A DNA stretch of 64,000 nucleotides, taken from assembly GCF_001435095.1 (NCBI RefSeq), contig NZ_AZFC01000015.1, positions 325,393 through 389,392 of the forward strand, read 5' to 3'. The notes under the pieces were generated by a model. The model made no database searches, was not told where the DNA came from, and was given only the letters and a program-made list of their open reading frames with translations. Positions 16,658 to 25,340 of this stretch are shown here, in pieces. Positions within the stretch are counted from its first letter, which is position 1. Every line of letters starts with the position of its first letter. Source of the DNA: Levilactobacillus spicheri DSM 15429. Lineage in GTDB: Bacteria > Bacillota > Bacilli > Lactobacillales > Lactobacillaceae. A program made the position numbers and the translations under genes.

Positions 16658-18298
16658 ATGACCGCAACAGAATGGTGGCGTCAGGCCGTGGGGTACGAGA
16701 TCTACCCCCAAAGCTTTTTTGATAGTAACCACGATGGCATCGGGGACCTGCCCGGCATCCAAAGCAAGGTTGCCTACCTGCAGTCCCTGGGCGTGGACTT
16801 CGTGTGGCTGGCATCGTTTTATCCCTCGGGTCACGTGGATAGCGGGTACGACGTCACCGACTACCGCAACGTCGACCCGCAGTTCGGGACCCTGGCCGAC
16901 TTCGATGCCCTGGTGACGGCGCTGCACGCCGTTAACATCAAGGTGGTCATCGATCTGGCCCTGAATCACACTTCAATTCAGCACCCCTGGTTCCAGGCCG
17001 CCCAGCGCGACCGGACCAGCGCCTATCACGACTACTACATCTGGCGGGACAGCGACGGCACGACGCTGCCCAACAACTGGGAGTCGGTCTTCGGCACGTC
17101 CGCTTGGACGCCGAATCCGGCGACCGGCGAGGCCTACCTGCACTCCTTTGCCCCCGAACAACCTGACCTGAATTGGGAGAATCCGGCCGTGCAACGGGAA
17201 ATGGCGGACATCGTGCAGTGGTGGGCCAATCGCCACGTCGACGGTTTTCGGTTCGATGGGGTGACCCACCTCAAGAAGTGCGCCGACTTTGCCGACGTGG
17301 CCCATCCGCGGACGGACTACTATCGGGACCTCGCCGGGGTGGGGCCGTACCTGGCCGCCCTACGGCCCGTACTTCAGCGCAATCACCTGGTCGCCATTGG
17401 CGAGGCCGGGGGCATCGACATGGCCACCGCTAAGCAGTGGTTGGACCCGGAGAACGGGTACTTCGACCTCTTACTCGAGTTCGACCACGTCCACTTCTGG
17501 GAGACGGCCGAGCCCAAGTTGCCGGTGGCCGATCTGCGGGCGAATATGTCCAAATGGCAGGTCGCTTTGGAAGGCTACGCGTGGAACGCCCTGTTCATCG
17601 AGAACCACGACTTGCCCCGCGCCGTGTCCTACTACGGCGACGGCACGGCCTATCCGCGGCGCTCGGCGCAGGCGCTGGGAATGTGGTACATGTTGATGAA
17701 GGGGACCCCCTTCATCTACCAGGGCCAGGAGTTGGGGTTGCCCAACGCGCACTTTAAACGGCTGGACGACTACCGAGACCTGGATAGCCTGAACTACTAC
17801 CACCGTCAGCTGGCGGCCGGTGTGCCGGAAACGGCGATTCTGGCGCAGCTCGCGACCAAGAGTCGGGACAACGCCCGGACGCCGCTGCCCTGGACGCCGG
17901 ACGAGTACGGCGGCTTCTCGACCCACCAGCCCTGGATCGGACTGACGCCGGGCTTGGCCACCCGCAACGTGGCCACCGAGCAGCAGGATCCCCATTCGGT
18001 CCTGACGTTCTACCAACAGCTGATTCAATTCAAAAAGGCGATTCCGGCGCTGCAATCCGGCCGGTATGAGCTGATCGACACCCAGGATAACCAGTTATAC
18101 GTTTACCGGCGGACCCTCAATGGTGACAACTGGCAGGTTGTGGTCAATATGAGCAGTCAGGTCGCGACCACTCAGGAGTTCGACCTGACGGCCAGCGAGC
18201 TGATTCTGACCAATCTCCGGGTTGATGCGGACTCGGATGATCAGGTCATCCAGCCCTGGGAGGCCCGGTTATACCATTTGAGAAAGGTTGAGCAATAA
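16658..18298 (+). CDS. GH13 alpha-glucosidase (oligo-1,6-glucosidase-like)
   Basis: A 546-residue cytoplasmic glycoside hydrolase; no signal peptide. The start is WWRQAVGYEIYPQSFFDSNHDGIGDLPGI. Nucleophile is Asp200 in GFRFD, acid/base Glu249 in IGEAGG and transition-state Asp318 in IENHDLPR. These are the GH13_31-type regions, though GEAGG and NHDLPR differ slightly from the usual EMPG/NHDQPR. It probably releases glucose from isomalto- or malto-oligosaccharides. ATG 16658 follows GAAAGGAAGAAG; an open frame to 16445 lacks start signals. Controlled by the cre box at 16586. Confidence 0.9.
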   Translation: MTATEWWRQAVGYEIYPQSFFDSNHDGIGDLPGIQSKVAYLQSLGVDFVWLASFYPSGHVDSGYDVTDYRNVDPQFGTLADFDALVTALHAVNIKVVIDLALNHTSIQHPWFQAAQRDRTSAYHDYYIWRDSDGTTLPNNWESVFGTSAWTPNPATGEAYLHSFAPEQPDLNWENPAVQREMADIVQWWANRHVDGFRFDGVTHLKKCADFADVAHPRTDYYRDLAGVGPYLAALRPVLQRNHLVAIGEAGGIDMATAKQWLDPENGYFDLLLEFDHVHFWETAEPKLPVADLRANMSKWQVALEGYAWNALFIENHDLPRAVSYYGDGTAYPRRSAQALGMWYMLMKGTPFIYQGQELGLPNAHFKRLDDYRDLDSLNYYHRQLAAGVPETAILAQLATKSRDNARTPLPWTPDEYGGFSTHQPWIGLTPGLATRNVATEQQDPHSVLTFYQQLIQFKKAIPALQSGRYELIDTQDNQLYVYRRTLNGDNWQVVVNMSSQVATTQEFDLTASELILTNLRVDADSDDQVIQPWEARLYHLRKVEQ

Positions 18299-18303
18299 GC
18301 ATC

Positions 18304-18340
18304 GGGGGGCGTTCACCTGACGAGGTGGGCGCCCCCTTTG
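18304..18340 (+). terminator. Terminator after the GH13 gene
   Basis: GGGGGGCGTTCACCT / AGGTGGGCGCCCCC with a 5-nt loop and TTT. The 18341-18529 stretch after it is AT-rich and looks like a promoter region only. Confidence 0.75.
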
Positions 18341-18529
18341 AAAATTGTCGGGCCAAAAACATTAATTGGGTTGTTTTTTCTATAAAATTTATTATTAACC
18401 TTGCATTTCAGATGAATGTTCTTTATCATCAAGTGTATAGATTATTCTATGGGGTTGTGAATTATTCTAAAGAAGATTGGTCGAATCCATGATTGATTTG
18501 ACCGATATACGGAGATAGGATCTGATACG

Positions 18530-19003
18530 ATGTTAGAGAGTAAGGCAGTTCATGCTGAAAGTTTCTTCGAAGCCTACATGCAACTCAAGCGGGAATTAGA
18601 AAAGTCAGCAACGCGGTTTCAACGAATGACGGGCATCTCGGTTGATCAGTACGCCATTTTGCACCAAATCTTGGAGCAACCGGGGAAGTTAACGTCGGCT
18701 GCCGTGGCGGATAGTCGGGGCATCTCTCGCGCCGCAGTTTCCCGCGGCATTTCCCAGCTGATTCGGCGGGGTTACGTCGTACAAAGCTACGAAACGACCG
18801 ATCGGCGGGTCCGGCCACTGTCCCTGACGGCGAGTGGCGAGCAACTGGAGATCGACTGTTACAAGTTGGTCCAGAAGTCCGCTAAGCTGATGAGTCAGGT
18901 GTCCCTCAGTGACGAAGGCAGCTCGGTGACCATGGGCCAGTTGACCCAGATGTTGGCGGCGCTGACGTCGCGGGACGATACCAATCCCACCGACAAGGCA
19001 TAA
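18530..19003 (+). CDS. MarR-family transcriptional regulator
   Basis: A 157-residue winged-helix protein: helix-turn-helix SAAVADSRGISRAAVSRGISQLIRRGYV (about 60-88), wing YETTDRRVRPLSLTASGEQ, and flanking dimer helices. It is monocistronic with an AT-rich promoter upstream. The target is unknown. A weak terminator (19048-19083) follows, and pnuC lies downstream with its own leader. Confidence 0.9.
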   Translation: MLESKAVHAESFFEAYMQLKRELEKSATRFQRMTGISVDQYAILHQILEQPGKLTSAAVADSRGISRAAVSRGISQLIRRGYVVQSYETTDRRVRPLSLTASGEQLEIDCYKLVQKSAKLMSQVSLSDEGSSVTMGQLTQMLAALTSRDDTNPTDKA

Positions 19004-19047
19004 AAACAAGATAGTAAAACGATTTATGAATAAACTTATGCATAAAT

Positions 19048-19083
19048 AAGCGGTGACTTTCTTTACGAAGGCCCGCTTTTTTG
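19048..19083 (+). terminator. Terminator after marR
   Basis: AAGCGG / CCGCTT with inner CTTTC / GAAG pairing, then a T-run. Confidence 0.65.
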
Positions 19084-19260
19084 GTGCGCTGGTGACAATT
19101 AGGCGAAAGTGGCTAGGTTGTTTGACCCAACGAACCGTGTTCCACAGTGAATTACCGGGATGAAAGCGATTGTTTTAGGGAAAACGGCCATGAAACAAAT
19201 TTCAATTTAGGGCTGGGCCATGATTATTTTTATGGTATACTCGTAAGCGTTGTTTCAAAA

Positions 19261-19354
19261 CACGACTACCAGATATGGTAGTGATTTAGCCTGACTTTCC
19301 GGAAAGCATACTAAATGTAGTGAAATCAAATCATGAGGGAGCGCGTTAGTATGC
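19261..19354 (+). promoter_or_regulatory. Structured pnuC leader able to hide the start codon (riboswitch candidate)
   Basis: Hairpin I is ACTACC / GGTAGT (within 19264-19281). Hairpin II is TTTAG-CTTT / AAAG-CTAAA (about 19284-19315), whose 3' side shares CTAA with GCATACTAA (19306-19314). That nonamer is perfectly complementary to TTAGTATGC (19346-19354), which contains the pnuC ATG. The two folds exclude each other. A promoter-like TATACT lies near 19235. The aptamer class is not assigned; NAD+-II (pnuC motif) is the natural comparison. Confidence 0.6.
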
Positions 19355-20106
19355 AGCATTATTTTAAATTCTTAGCCCACCAATTACAGGGCTGGCCACA
19401 ACAGAACTATTACCTGTTCTTCTTTAGCCTCGGGTGTCAGGTCATGACGCTGGTCGGACAGACCATCACGCCGCTGACGATTTTGACGTTTATCGGGACC
19501 ACGCTGGGGGTTCTGTGCGTCTTGGCCATCAATGCTGCCAAATCCGTGAACGGGTTTCTGGGCATCCTGTCCGCCATCTGCTTCGTGATCACAGGGTACG
19601 CGGCGAAGAACTACCTCAGCATTTTTGAACAGATTGCCTACGTGGCGACCCTGGACATCCCGGTTCTGATCAGTGCCAACTGGAACGTCAACATGGCGTC
19701 CAAGATTCGTAAGTTCACGGGCCGCAGTTGGTTCGTGGCGTTGGTCTCGACCGTGGTGATCTACCTGATCTCCGGTTGGGCGATTGGCGCCTTCACCGAT
19801 GACCCGCGGCCGTGGGTCGACGCCATCAGCTTTGCCATCAGCCTGACCGCCGGGGTGATCTGCTTCCTACGCTTCAACAACCAGTACGTCTGGTGGATCG
19901 CCTCCGGACTGGCCCAGATGGTCCTCTGGTTCATCTCCTTCCGGCAGGGTTCCGCGACGCTGGCGATGTTCATCAACAGCTCCGTTTACCTGATCAACGA
20001 CGTGTTGGCCTTCACCATCTCGCCGTGGTACAACGAAAAGGAACGGCAACGGGTCATCGCCCAGGAGACGGCCTACGCGGGCCAACTCGCCGACGAGAAT
20101 CGGTAG
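19351..20106 (+). CDS. pnuC: Nicotinamide riboside transporter PnuC
   Basis: A 251-residue membrane protein with seven hydrophobic segments and the PnuC signatures SANWNVNMASKIRKFTGRSWF and FLRFNNQYVWWIASGLAQMVLWF. It takes up nicotinamide riboside (or another vitamin nucleoside) by facilitated diffusion coupled to intracellular phosphorylation. ATG 19351 is chosen because GAGGGAG (19335-19341) lies 9 nt upstream; the ATG at 19333 precedes that site. The start codon falls inside a 9-bp complement of the leader, suggesting translational control. Confidence 0.92.
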   Translation: MQHYFKFLAHQLQGWPQQNYYLFFFSLGCQVMTLVGQTITPLTILTFIGTTLGVLCVLAINAAKSVNGFLGILSAICFVITGYAAKNYLSIFEQIAYVATLDIPVLISANWNVNMASKIRKFTGRSWFVALVSTVVIYLISGWAIGAFTDDPRPWVDAISFAISLTAGVICFLRFNNQYVWWIASGLAQMVLWFISFRQGSATLAMFINSSVYLINDVLAFTISPWYNEKERQRVIAQETAYAGQLADENR

Positions 20107-20153
20107 GGATGCGGCACCTTTAAACCAAGTATTTGCTATTTTTAAATAAATCA

Positions 20154-20187
20154 GTGAGTCTGGGGCGAAAGTCTCAGGCTTTTTTTG
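20154..20187 (+). terminator. Terminator after pnuC
   Basis: AGTCTG / CAGGCT (one G-U pair) with further inner pairing, then seven T. Confidence 0.7.
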
Positions 20188-20340
20188 TTTGCCGAATAGC
20201 TGGTATTGAAACGAGCACCAGCTATTCGCCATTTGTCCCACGCTCATTTTTGCGTTCCGCCGGGTTTGGGTCAGTGGAAGTGGTACACTAGGATTTAGAA
20301 GAATCACCACCGAAATTTGGGGGGTAGAGGAGGGACTACC

Positions 20341-21258
20341 ATGATTGCTGAACACCACCTGGGCGATGAGGACCAGGCCCTGACCTGGGTGACCGCGATG
20401 GTCGAGGACGACAGCGACCGCGAGGCCTTACAGAAGACGTATGGCCTGACCGACGAGATTTTGACCTACGTGACCGATGTGAACGAACGGGCCCACTATG
20501 ACCGTGACGAGTACCTAAACACCCAGCTATTCGTCCTGCACGTGCCCGTCGTGGTGGACGAGGTCTCCCAGCGCTACATTACTCGCCCGGTGACCTTTCT
20601 CCTGAAGGGCCACCAGGTGATGTCCATCACCACCACGCGAACCCAGTGGGTCAACCAACTGCTGATGGACCGGCTAAAACTCGACCAGATCACCGACACC
20701 AACGAATTGGTCATGATCAGCTTCTTCATCCTGTTCGACCAGTTTATCGCACCGATTCGGAAGATCAACGCCGAACAGAACCGGCTGGACAAGCAGCTGA
20801 ATCAGTCGCCGGACAACAAGGATCTGATTGCACTGTCCAACCTGCAACAAAGTCTGGCCTACTTCGTGAGTGCTACCCGCAACAACGCCATGATGGTGGT
20901 CAACCTGAACAGCACGCCCTTCGGCAAACAGCTGTCCGACAAGAACCGCGAGCACCTGACCGACGCCGTCATCGAAGCCCGGCAAACGTCCGAAATGACC
21001 GCGATTGAGGCCGACGTCGTGGACCGCATCTCGAGCACCTTCAATAACGTGCTGAACAATAATCTGAACGACACGATGAAGTTCTTGACCATCTGGTCGC
21101 TGGTTTTGACGATTCCGACGATTGTGACCGGATTCTACGGTATGAACGTGAAGTTGCCGATTGCCAACGACCCATTGTCCTGGGTCTTCACGGTGGCTAT
21201 CATGGTCGGCATCATGCTGCTGGTGGCCTACGTCCTGCGCCACCGGCATTTCTGGTAA
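20341..21258 (+). CDS. CorA-family magnesium/divalent cation channel
   Basis: A 305-residue CorA-like protein: a long acidic and helical N-terminal cytoplasmic domain, then two C-terminal helices. The first helix ends in FYGMNVKLP, the GMN selectivity motif, followed by the loop IANDPLSW and a last helix ending YVLRHRHFW. It mediates Mg2+ (possibly Co2+/Ni2+) uptake. ATG 20341 follows GGAGGGAC; an in-frame ATG at 20317 lacks a ribosome site. Monocistronic; a type-B intergenic element follows. Confidence 0.92.
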   Translation: MIAEHHLGDEDQALTWVTAMVEDDSDREALQKTYGLTDEILTYVTDVNERAHYDRDEYLNTQLFVLHVPVVVDEVSQRYITRPVTFLLKGHQVMSITTTRTQWVNQLLMDRLKLDQITDTNELVMISFFILFDQFIAPIRKINAEQNRLDKQLNQSPDNKDLIALSNLQQSLAYFVSATRNNAMMVVNLNSTPFGKQLSDKNREHLTDAVIEARQTSEMTAIEADVVDRISSTFNNVLNNNLNDTMKFLTIWSLVLTIPTIVTGFYGMNVKLPIANDPLSWVFTVAIMVGIMLLVAYVLRHRHFW

Positions 21259-21279
21259 AAGGGCCGACCGATATGGGCA

Positions 21280-21459
21280 ACTTGGTGGAAACTGGCGCAA
21301 CGTTCGGTCGGCTTCATTCCCCCGAGGTGGGCACGATTCTGAAACCTCGCCAAAAACCGGCGAGTTTCCAGAACTCGGCCTGATTGTAAGCCAGCAAGAA
21401 ACGCTGACTAACAATCATTTCACCACGGGGGGAAACGCCGACGCTACGTTGCGGGATGG
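21280..21459 (-). repeat. Three-way-junction intergenic element, type B, copy 2
   Basis: P1 arms CCCCCGAGGTG (21319-21329) and CACCACGGGGG (21421-21431) are extended outward by GTCGGC/GCCGAC and GCAACGT/ACGTTGC. P3 is a helix around CTCGCC/GGCGAG. P2 is GATTGTAAGCCAGC / GCTGACTAACAATC. It lies between CorA and MarR. The helices have the same plan as type A but different sequence. Confidence 0.8.
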
Positions 21460-21602
21460 ACGATAGTGTCAGCACTGATGTCTGGTACAATCATTGACGA
21501 TCATGCTGGGTTGTCTCCAAGGGCGCATCATCCTAGGTTCGATACACTCAGGGATAGTGAACGGGTTGCTTGTGAGAACATGATGCATGAATCAAAAGTC
21601 AG

Positions 21603-21632
21603 CGGGTCTGGAAACCTTCCAGACCCGTTTTT
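21603..21632 (+). terminator. Terminator before the marR-MFS operon
   Basis: CGGGTCTGG / CCAGACCCG with a 7-nt loop and five T. No gene lies between it and CorA except the type-B element, so it may end the CorA transcript or a non-coding one. Confidence 0.8.
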
Positions 21633-21677
21633 GCGTGGCCGCCGCTATTTGCTGAGGGGCTTCCCAGAAAATTCCCG

Positions 21678-21722
21678 TTGAATCTTCATCAAATTGCGTT
21701 ATAATTGTTAGCCGGCTAACAA
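21678..21722 (+). promoter_or_regulatory. marR-MFS promoter with an 18-bp operator palindrome
   Basis: TTGAAT (21678-21683), a 16-nt spacer and TATAAT (21700-21705) are followed at once by the perfect palindrome TTGTTAGCCGGCTAACAA (21705-21722). The position and symmetry are those of a MarR autoregulatory operator. Confidence 0.8.
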
Positions 21723-21740
21723 AAAGAGAGGATGATGATC

Positions 21741-22154
21741 ATGGAACCACGATTAGGGGGCCTGTTGCGGGACGCGACGAACCAGATGAACCTTGAGCTG
21801 AACGCCTTTGCCCGGCCCTATGGGATGACCGGGATGCAGATGTCGGTCATCGATTACCTGAGTCGCCGCGGAACGGCGGTGACCTTTCAGGTCGACGTCG
21901 AACACGAATTTCATATTCAACGCTCGACCGCTTCGCTGCTCATCAAGCGAATGGTGGAGCGCGAGCTGTTGACCCGGGTCGTGGCGGCGAGTGATAGCCG
22001 CAAGCGGGAACTTCAGTTGACGACCAAGGGCCGCGAGCTGATTCCCATCATCACGACCCATTTACGACAACAGGATGCCAAGATGGTGGCCCAGCTGTCA
22101 CCGGAAGCCGCGGCGGGATTCCGCCGGGCGCTGCAACAGATCAGTCAATGGTAA
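21741..22154 (+). CDS. MarR-family repressor of the adjacent MFS exporter
   Basis: A 137-residue winged-helix regulator: VTFQVDVEHEFHIQRSTASLLIKRMVERELL forms the helix-turn-helix, followed by the wing VAASDSRKRELQLTTKGREL. ATG 21741 is preferred, 10 nt after AGAGAGG; ATGs at 21732 and 21735 are too close to that site. The MFS gene starts 14 nt downstream. Binding to its own palindrome at 21705 and release by a drug-like ligand are inferred from the standard MarR-exporter arrangement. Confidence 0.9.
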   Translation: MEPRLGGLLRDATNQMNLELNAFARPYGMTGMQMSVIDYLSRRGTAVTFQVDVEHEFHIQRSTASLLIKRMVERELLTRVVAASDSRKRELQLTTKGRELIPIITTHLRQQDAKMVAQLSPEAAAGFRRALQQISQW

Positions 22155-22168
22155 GAAAGGATGATTCA

Positions 22169-23569
22169 ATGACAACGGAAAAAATTGAGCCCCGGGTCGT
22201 GGGGGCCGTGTTAGCGACCGGCCTGATGTCGCTGAGTGGGGTCATCGTGGAAACGGCGATGAACATCACCTTTCCGACCCTGATGCGCCAATTTCACATC
22301 ACCACCGGGACCGTGCAGTGGATGACCACGCTGTATCTTTTGATCGTGGCCTGCATCGTGCCGGTCTCGTCGTACCTGAAACGCCGCTTCAAGTTGCGGC
22401 AACTCTTTGTCACGGCGAACCTGTTATTTATCAGTGGGATCGTGATCGACGGGCTGGCCCCGAACTTCGCCTGGTTGTTGACCGGGCGGGCGATTCAGGG
22501 GGTTGGCACGGGGATCGCGTTACCCCTGATGTTTAACATCATCCTGGACCAGGTCCCACTGAGCCGTATCGGCTTGATGACCGGAATCGGCACGCTGGTG
22601 ACCGCGATTGGGCCGGCGATTGGCCCCACGTACGGGGGCATTCTGGTCACCAACCTGAATTGGCGGTACATCTTCTGGATCCTGGTGCCGTTTCTGGTGG
22701 TGTCCTTCTTCGTGGGCATCAAGACAATTCGGCAGGTGACGCCGACCACGGCCGCGCGTTTCGACTGGCCCAGCATGGTCGGGGTCGGGGTGACCTTTGG
22801 CGGGCTGATCTACGGGTTCAGTGCCATCAGTACCCACGCCTGGTTGAGCTGGTCGGTGAGCGGGGCGCTGGTCCTGGGACTCCTGGGCTTGGCCGCCTTC
22901 ACCTGGCGGTCGCTGAAAATCGCGGATCCGTTGATTCACCTGCAAGCCCTGCGCAGTCGCGGGTTTAGTGGCCACCTGTTGGCCTTTTTCCTGATTCAGA
23001 TTGCCTCGTTGGGGCTGTCGTTCATCCTACCAAACTACCTGCAGCTGGTCGATCGGCAAACAGCCTTCGTGGCGGGGCTGGTGGTCTTACCCGGCGCGTT
23101 GATTGGCGCCTGCTTCGCGCCCGTCGGCGGTCAGATTCTCGACCGCTTTGGGGCGCCCCGGCCGATTCTTCTGGGCCTAGGCCTGGCCGTGGTGGCCTTG
23201 ATTGGCATGACCGTCTTGGCCCCGCACATGGGGGCCGCTTGGGTCCTAGGACTGTACGTTATTTACATGATTGGAATCGGTCTGGGCTTTGGGAACATGA
23301 TGACCAACGGCCTGAAGCACTTGACGCCCGCGCTTAAGGCCGACGGAAACGCGCTGATGAACTCCCTGCAACAGTTTGCCGGGGCGATGGGCACGGCCCT
23401 GGTATCCGCCATCATCGCGGCTCGCCAGGCGGTGGCCGGCTCGACCACGGTGCTGAAAACGGCGGCGGGGTCCCAAACGGCGCTGCTGGTATTGGTCGTC
23501 ACCAGTGCTCTGGCCTGGGGCGTCATGGTCTGGGCCCTACGCCAGCCAATCCAGCAAACGCAAGACTGA
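22169..23569 (+). CDS. MFS drug exporter, DHA2 (14-TM, EmrB/LmrB-like) family
   Basis: A 466-residue membrane protein with about 14 helices. Motifs: LMSLSGVIVETAMNITFPTLM at the N-terminus (DHA2 motif D1-like), LTGRAIQGVGTGIALPLMFNII (motif C/B region) and IGPAIGPTYGG. Predicted proton-driven efflux of lipophilic compounds. ATG 22169 follows GAAAGG; an upstream in-frame ATG at 22148 overlaps the marR stop. Second gene of the marR operon. Confidence 0.92.
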   Translation: MTTEKIEPRVVGAVLATGLMSLSGVIVETAMNITFPTLMRQFHITTGTVQWMTTLYLLIVACIVPVSSYLKRRFKLRQLFVTANLLFISGIVIDGLAPNFAWLLTGRAIQGVGTGIALPLMFNIILDQVPLSRIGLMTGIGTLVTAIGPAIGPTYGGILVTNLNWRYIFWILVPFLVVSFFVGIKTIRQVTPTTAARFDWPSMVGVGVTFGGLIYGFSAISTHAWLSWSVSGALVLGLLGLAAFTWRSLKIADPLIHLQALRSRGFSGHLLAFFLIQIASLGLSFILPNYLQLVDRQTAFVAGLVVLPGALIGACFAPVGGQILDRFGAPRPILLGLGLAVVALIGMTVLAPHMGAAWVLGLYVIYMIGIGLGFGNMMTNGLKHLTPALKADGNALMNSLQQFAGAMGTALVSAIIAARQAVAGSTTVLKTAAGSQTALLVLVVTSALAWGVMVWALRQPIQQTQD

Positions 23570-23674
23570 TCACCGAGTTGGTAGCGTTAGTACCTTTACT
23601 TGCGAAGCGGGCGAAACCCCTTTCGTGACGGGGACGGTGCTACACTTGCCTGAAATACAGGTGAGGTGATCGAT

Positions 23675-24097
23675 ATGCGCTTTGATTGGCGGTACGCGTT
23701 TCATTCTTTTTGGTTTCTCATGACTTATTTAATCTTATCCAGTACGGCGGTCTTCTTTAACGACCAGGGCCATTCCCTGCGGATGGCCCTGGGGACCATC
23801 GTGGCGCTCATCGTGGTGGACGTGCTCTTCACGCGCAACTACCCGTACTTTAACCGGGTCGACCGGCAGGGGGCGACGATTCTAGTCAGCATTGCGATGT
23901 TTGCCCTGGTGGCGCTGTTAGCCGCCAACTTTGATCCGACCTGGCCCAGCATCGTCTGGGACTTCACCGGTTTCTGCCTGGCCAGTATCGGTGGGACCAT
24001 CGACGGGTACCTGGTCCGGCCCACGGAGTTGAAACCGGCCCAGACACGGCGCGAGCTGATTCGCCGGGAACGGTTATTGAAGAAAATTACTCATTAA
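23675..24097 (+). CDS. Small four-helix membrane protein, paralogue 1
   Basis: A 140-residue protein starting MRFDWRYAFHSFWFLMTY, with four hydrophobic segments, the block FTRNYPYFNRVDRQG in the middle loop, and GGTIDGYLVRPTELKPAQTRREL near the charged end. A paralogue with the same layout is at 25711-26124, on the far side of the repeat-protein gene. ATG 23675 fits GAGGTGAT better than GTG 23666. Function not recognised. Confidence 0.75.
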   Translation: MRFDWRYAFHSFWFLMTYLILSSTAVFFNDQGHSLRMALGTIVALIVVDVLFTRNYPYFNRVDRQGATILVSIAMFALVALLAANFDPTWPSIVWDFTGFCLASIGGTIDGYLVRPTELKPAQTRRELIRRERLLKKITH

Positions 24098-24112
24098 AAT
24101 GAAACACGTGCA

Positions 24113-24142
24113 AAAATCCGGGAGGCTTTCCCGGATTTTTTT
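24113..24142. terminator. Bidirectional terminator between membrane gene and repeat-protein gene
   Basis: AAAATCCGGG / CCCGGATTTT with flanking A and T runs. Serves both convergent genes. Confidence 0.88.
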
Positions 24143-24164
24143 AGTAGACAGCGTGACGCGGGGG

Positions 24165-25340
24165 CTACTTAATGGGGGTGACGTTGTCGATGTGAATCCA
24201 ATGCTTGATGGGAGCGAAAGCCCACCGTTCGGGTGTGACTTCAACAAAGGTATCTTTATGGTCATTAGTGGCGAGCGTGATTTGACGGGTGACGATGTAG
24301 GTCTTTTTGGCATCACGTGACGTGATGGTTTGTGCCTGGTGGAATAATCTCCCCTGGAACCAGTGGCGCGCTGCCTTTACGCGGACTTTGTGTGAATTAT
24401 TTGACGCGTGCTTACCAATCTTGATGGGACTAACGGCGTGCGCGGCGCTGTCAATGACATGTGTGATACCATTCGTGATTAAGTTAGAGACATTAGAGAA
24501 AGAAAAGTGAGGGAGATGGCTTCCTGGCCGCTGCGTATTCGGATGGAACGGGGTGCCGGTAATTGGGCTAGAAGTGGTCGGCTTATCGGGTTTTGCCGTC
24601 ACTAGGTCAGGTGTTGAGCCAGTTGCTTGGCCATCAGTTGCTGGTTTATCTGGCTCGGGTGATACTGGGCCCGGCGTTGAGCCGTTTGCTTGGGTATCAG
24701 TCGATGGTTTATCTGGTTCTGGTGTCACTAGGTTGGGTGTGGATCCGTTTGCTTGGTTATCGGTGGTTGGTTTGTCTGGTTCCGACGTGACTAAGTCAGG
24801 TGCGGTGACGTTAGATTGACCATCGGTGGTTGGCTTGTCTGGGCTTGGCGTTGCTTGGCCGGTCGTGGAGCCGTCAGTTTGACCATCGGTAGTTGGCTTA
24901 TTTGGCTCTGGCGTTGCTTGGTCGGCCGTGGAGCCGCTAGTTTGACCATCGGTAGTTGGCTTATTTGGTTCTGGCGTTGCCTGGCCAGTTGTAGAGCCGT
25001 TCGCTTGGTTATCGGTGGTCGGTTTGTCTGGTTCCGGTGTTACTGGGCTGGGTGTTGAACCCGTTGTTTGACCATCGGTTGCCGGGTTCTCTGAGCCTGG
25101 CGTGACCACATTGGTAGTTGGTCCCTGAGTATTTGGCGCGTGTGGTAAAGCTTGCCACGGGGATGTTTGTGACTCCTCGCGGTCTGGCGAAGTAACCGTT
25201 GTTTCTGGCACCATAGCTGTGATAGTATGCCCAGGCACTTTGAAGGTCATAGCCGCTGCTTGAGCAGTCGGTGCGGCCAGAGTGACGAGCGTCAGGGTCA
25301 GCATGGCTAATCCGGTGATGCGGGTTAAACGTTGATTCAT
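24165..25340 (-). CDS. Secreted protein with nine 21-residue Pro/Thr/Asp repeats
   Basis: A 391-residue protein: signal peptide ending at TAQA-A (about 28), a short unique region, then nine tandem 21-mers of the TPEPDKPTTDNQANGSTTGQA type (about residues 80-268, DNA 24537-25103), then a basic C-terminal domain (about 290-391) rich in His, Lys and beta-type segments (KTYIVTRQITLATNDHKDTF). No LPXTG or membrane anchor is visible, so the basic end may bind the wall. Base composition is less GC-rich than its neighbours. It lies on the opposite strand between two paralogous membrane genes, suggesting insertion. Repeat number may vary between strains. Function unknown. Confidence 0.8.
   Translation of the reverse strand: MNQRLTRITGLAMLTLTLVTLAAPTAQAAAMTFKVPGHTITAMVPETTVTSPDREESQTSPWQALPHAPNTQGPTTNVVTPGSENPATDGQTTGSTPSPVTPEPDKPTTDNQANGSTTGQATPEPNKPTTDGQTSGSTADQATPEPNKPTTDGQTDGSTTGQATPSPDKPTTDGQSNVTAPDLVTSEPDKPTTDNQANGSTPNLVTPEPDKPSTDTQANGSTPGPVSPEPDKPATDGQATGSTPDLVTAKPDKPTTSSPITGTPFHPNTQRPGSHLPHFSFSNVSNLITNGITHVIDSAAHAVSPIKIGKHASNNSHKVRVKAARHWFQGRLFHQAQTITSRDAKKTYIVTRQITLATNDHKDTFVEVTPERWAFAPIKHWIHIDNVTPIK
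24537..25103 (-). repeat. Coding tandem repeat, 63-bp period, nine units
   Basis: Nine imperfect units of 63 bp encode the 21-residue PDKPTTDxQ repeats. Units 2-4 and 6-7 are closest to each other. Confidence 0.85.

Noticed and set aside
19159-19173. ATGAAAGCGATTGTT as a cre box near pnuC
   Set aside because: The conserved C near the 3' end is replaced by T, and the site lies upstream of a promoter rather than in it.
24537-25103. Regular 63-bp repeats that could be taken for a CRISPR array
   Set aside because: They keep one reading frame, encode 21-residue units and have no unique spacers.
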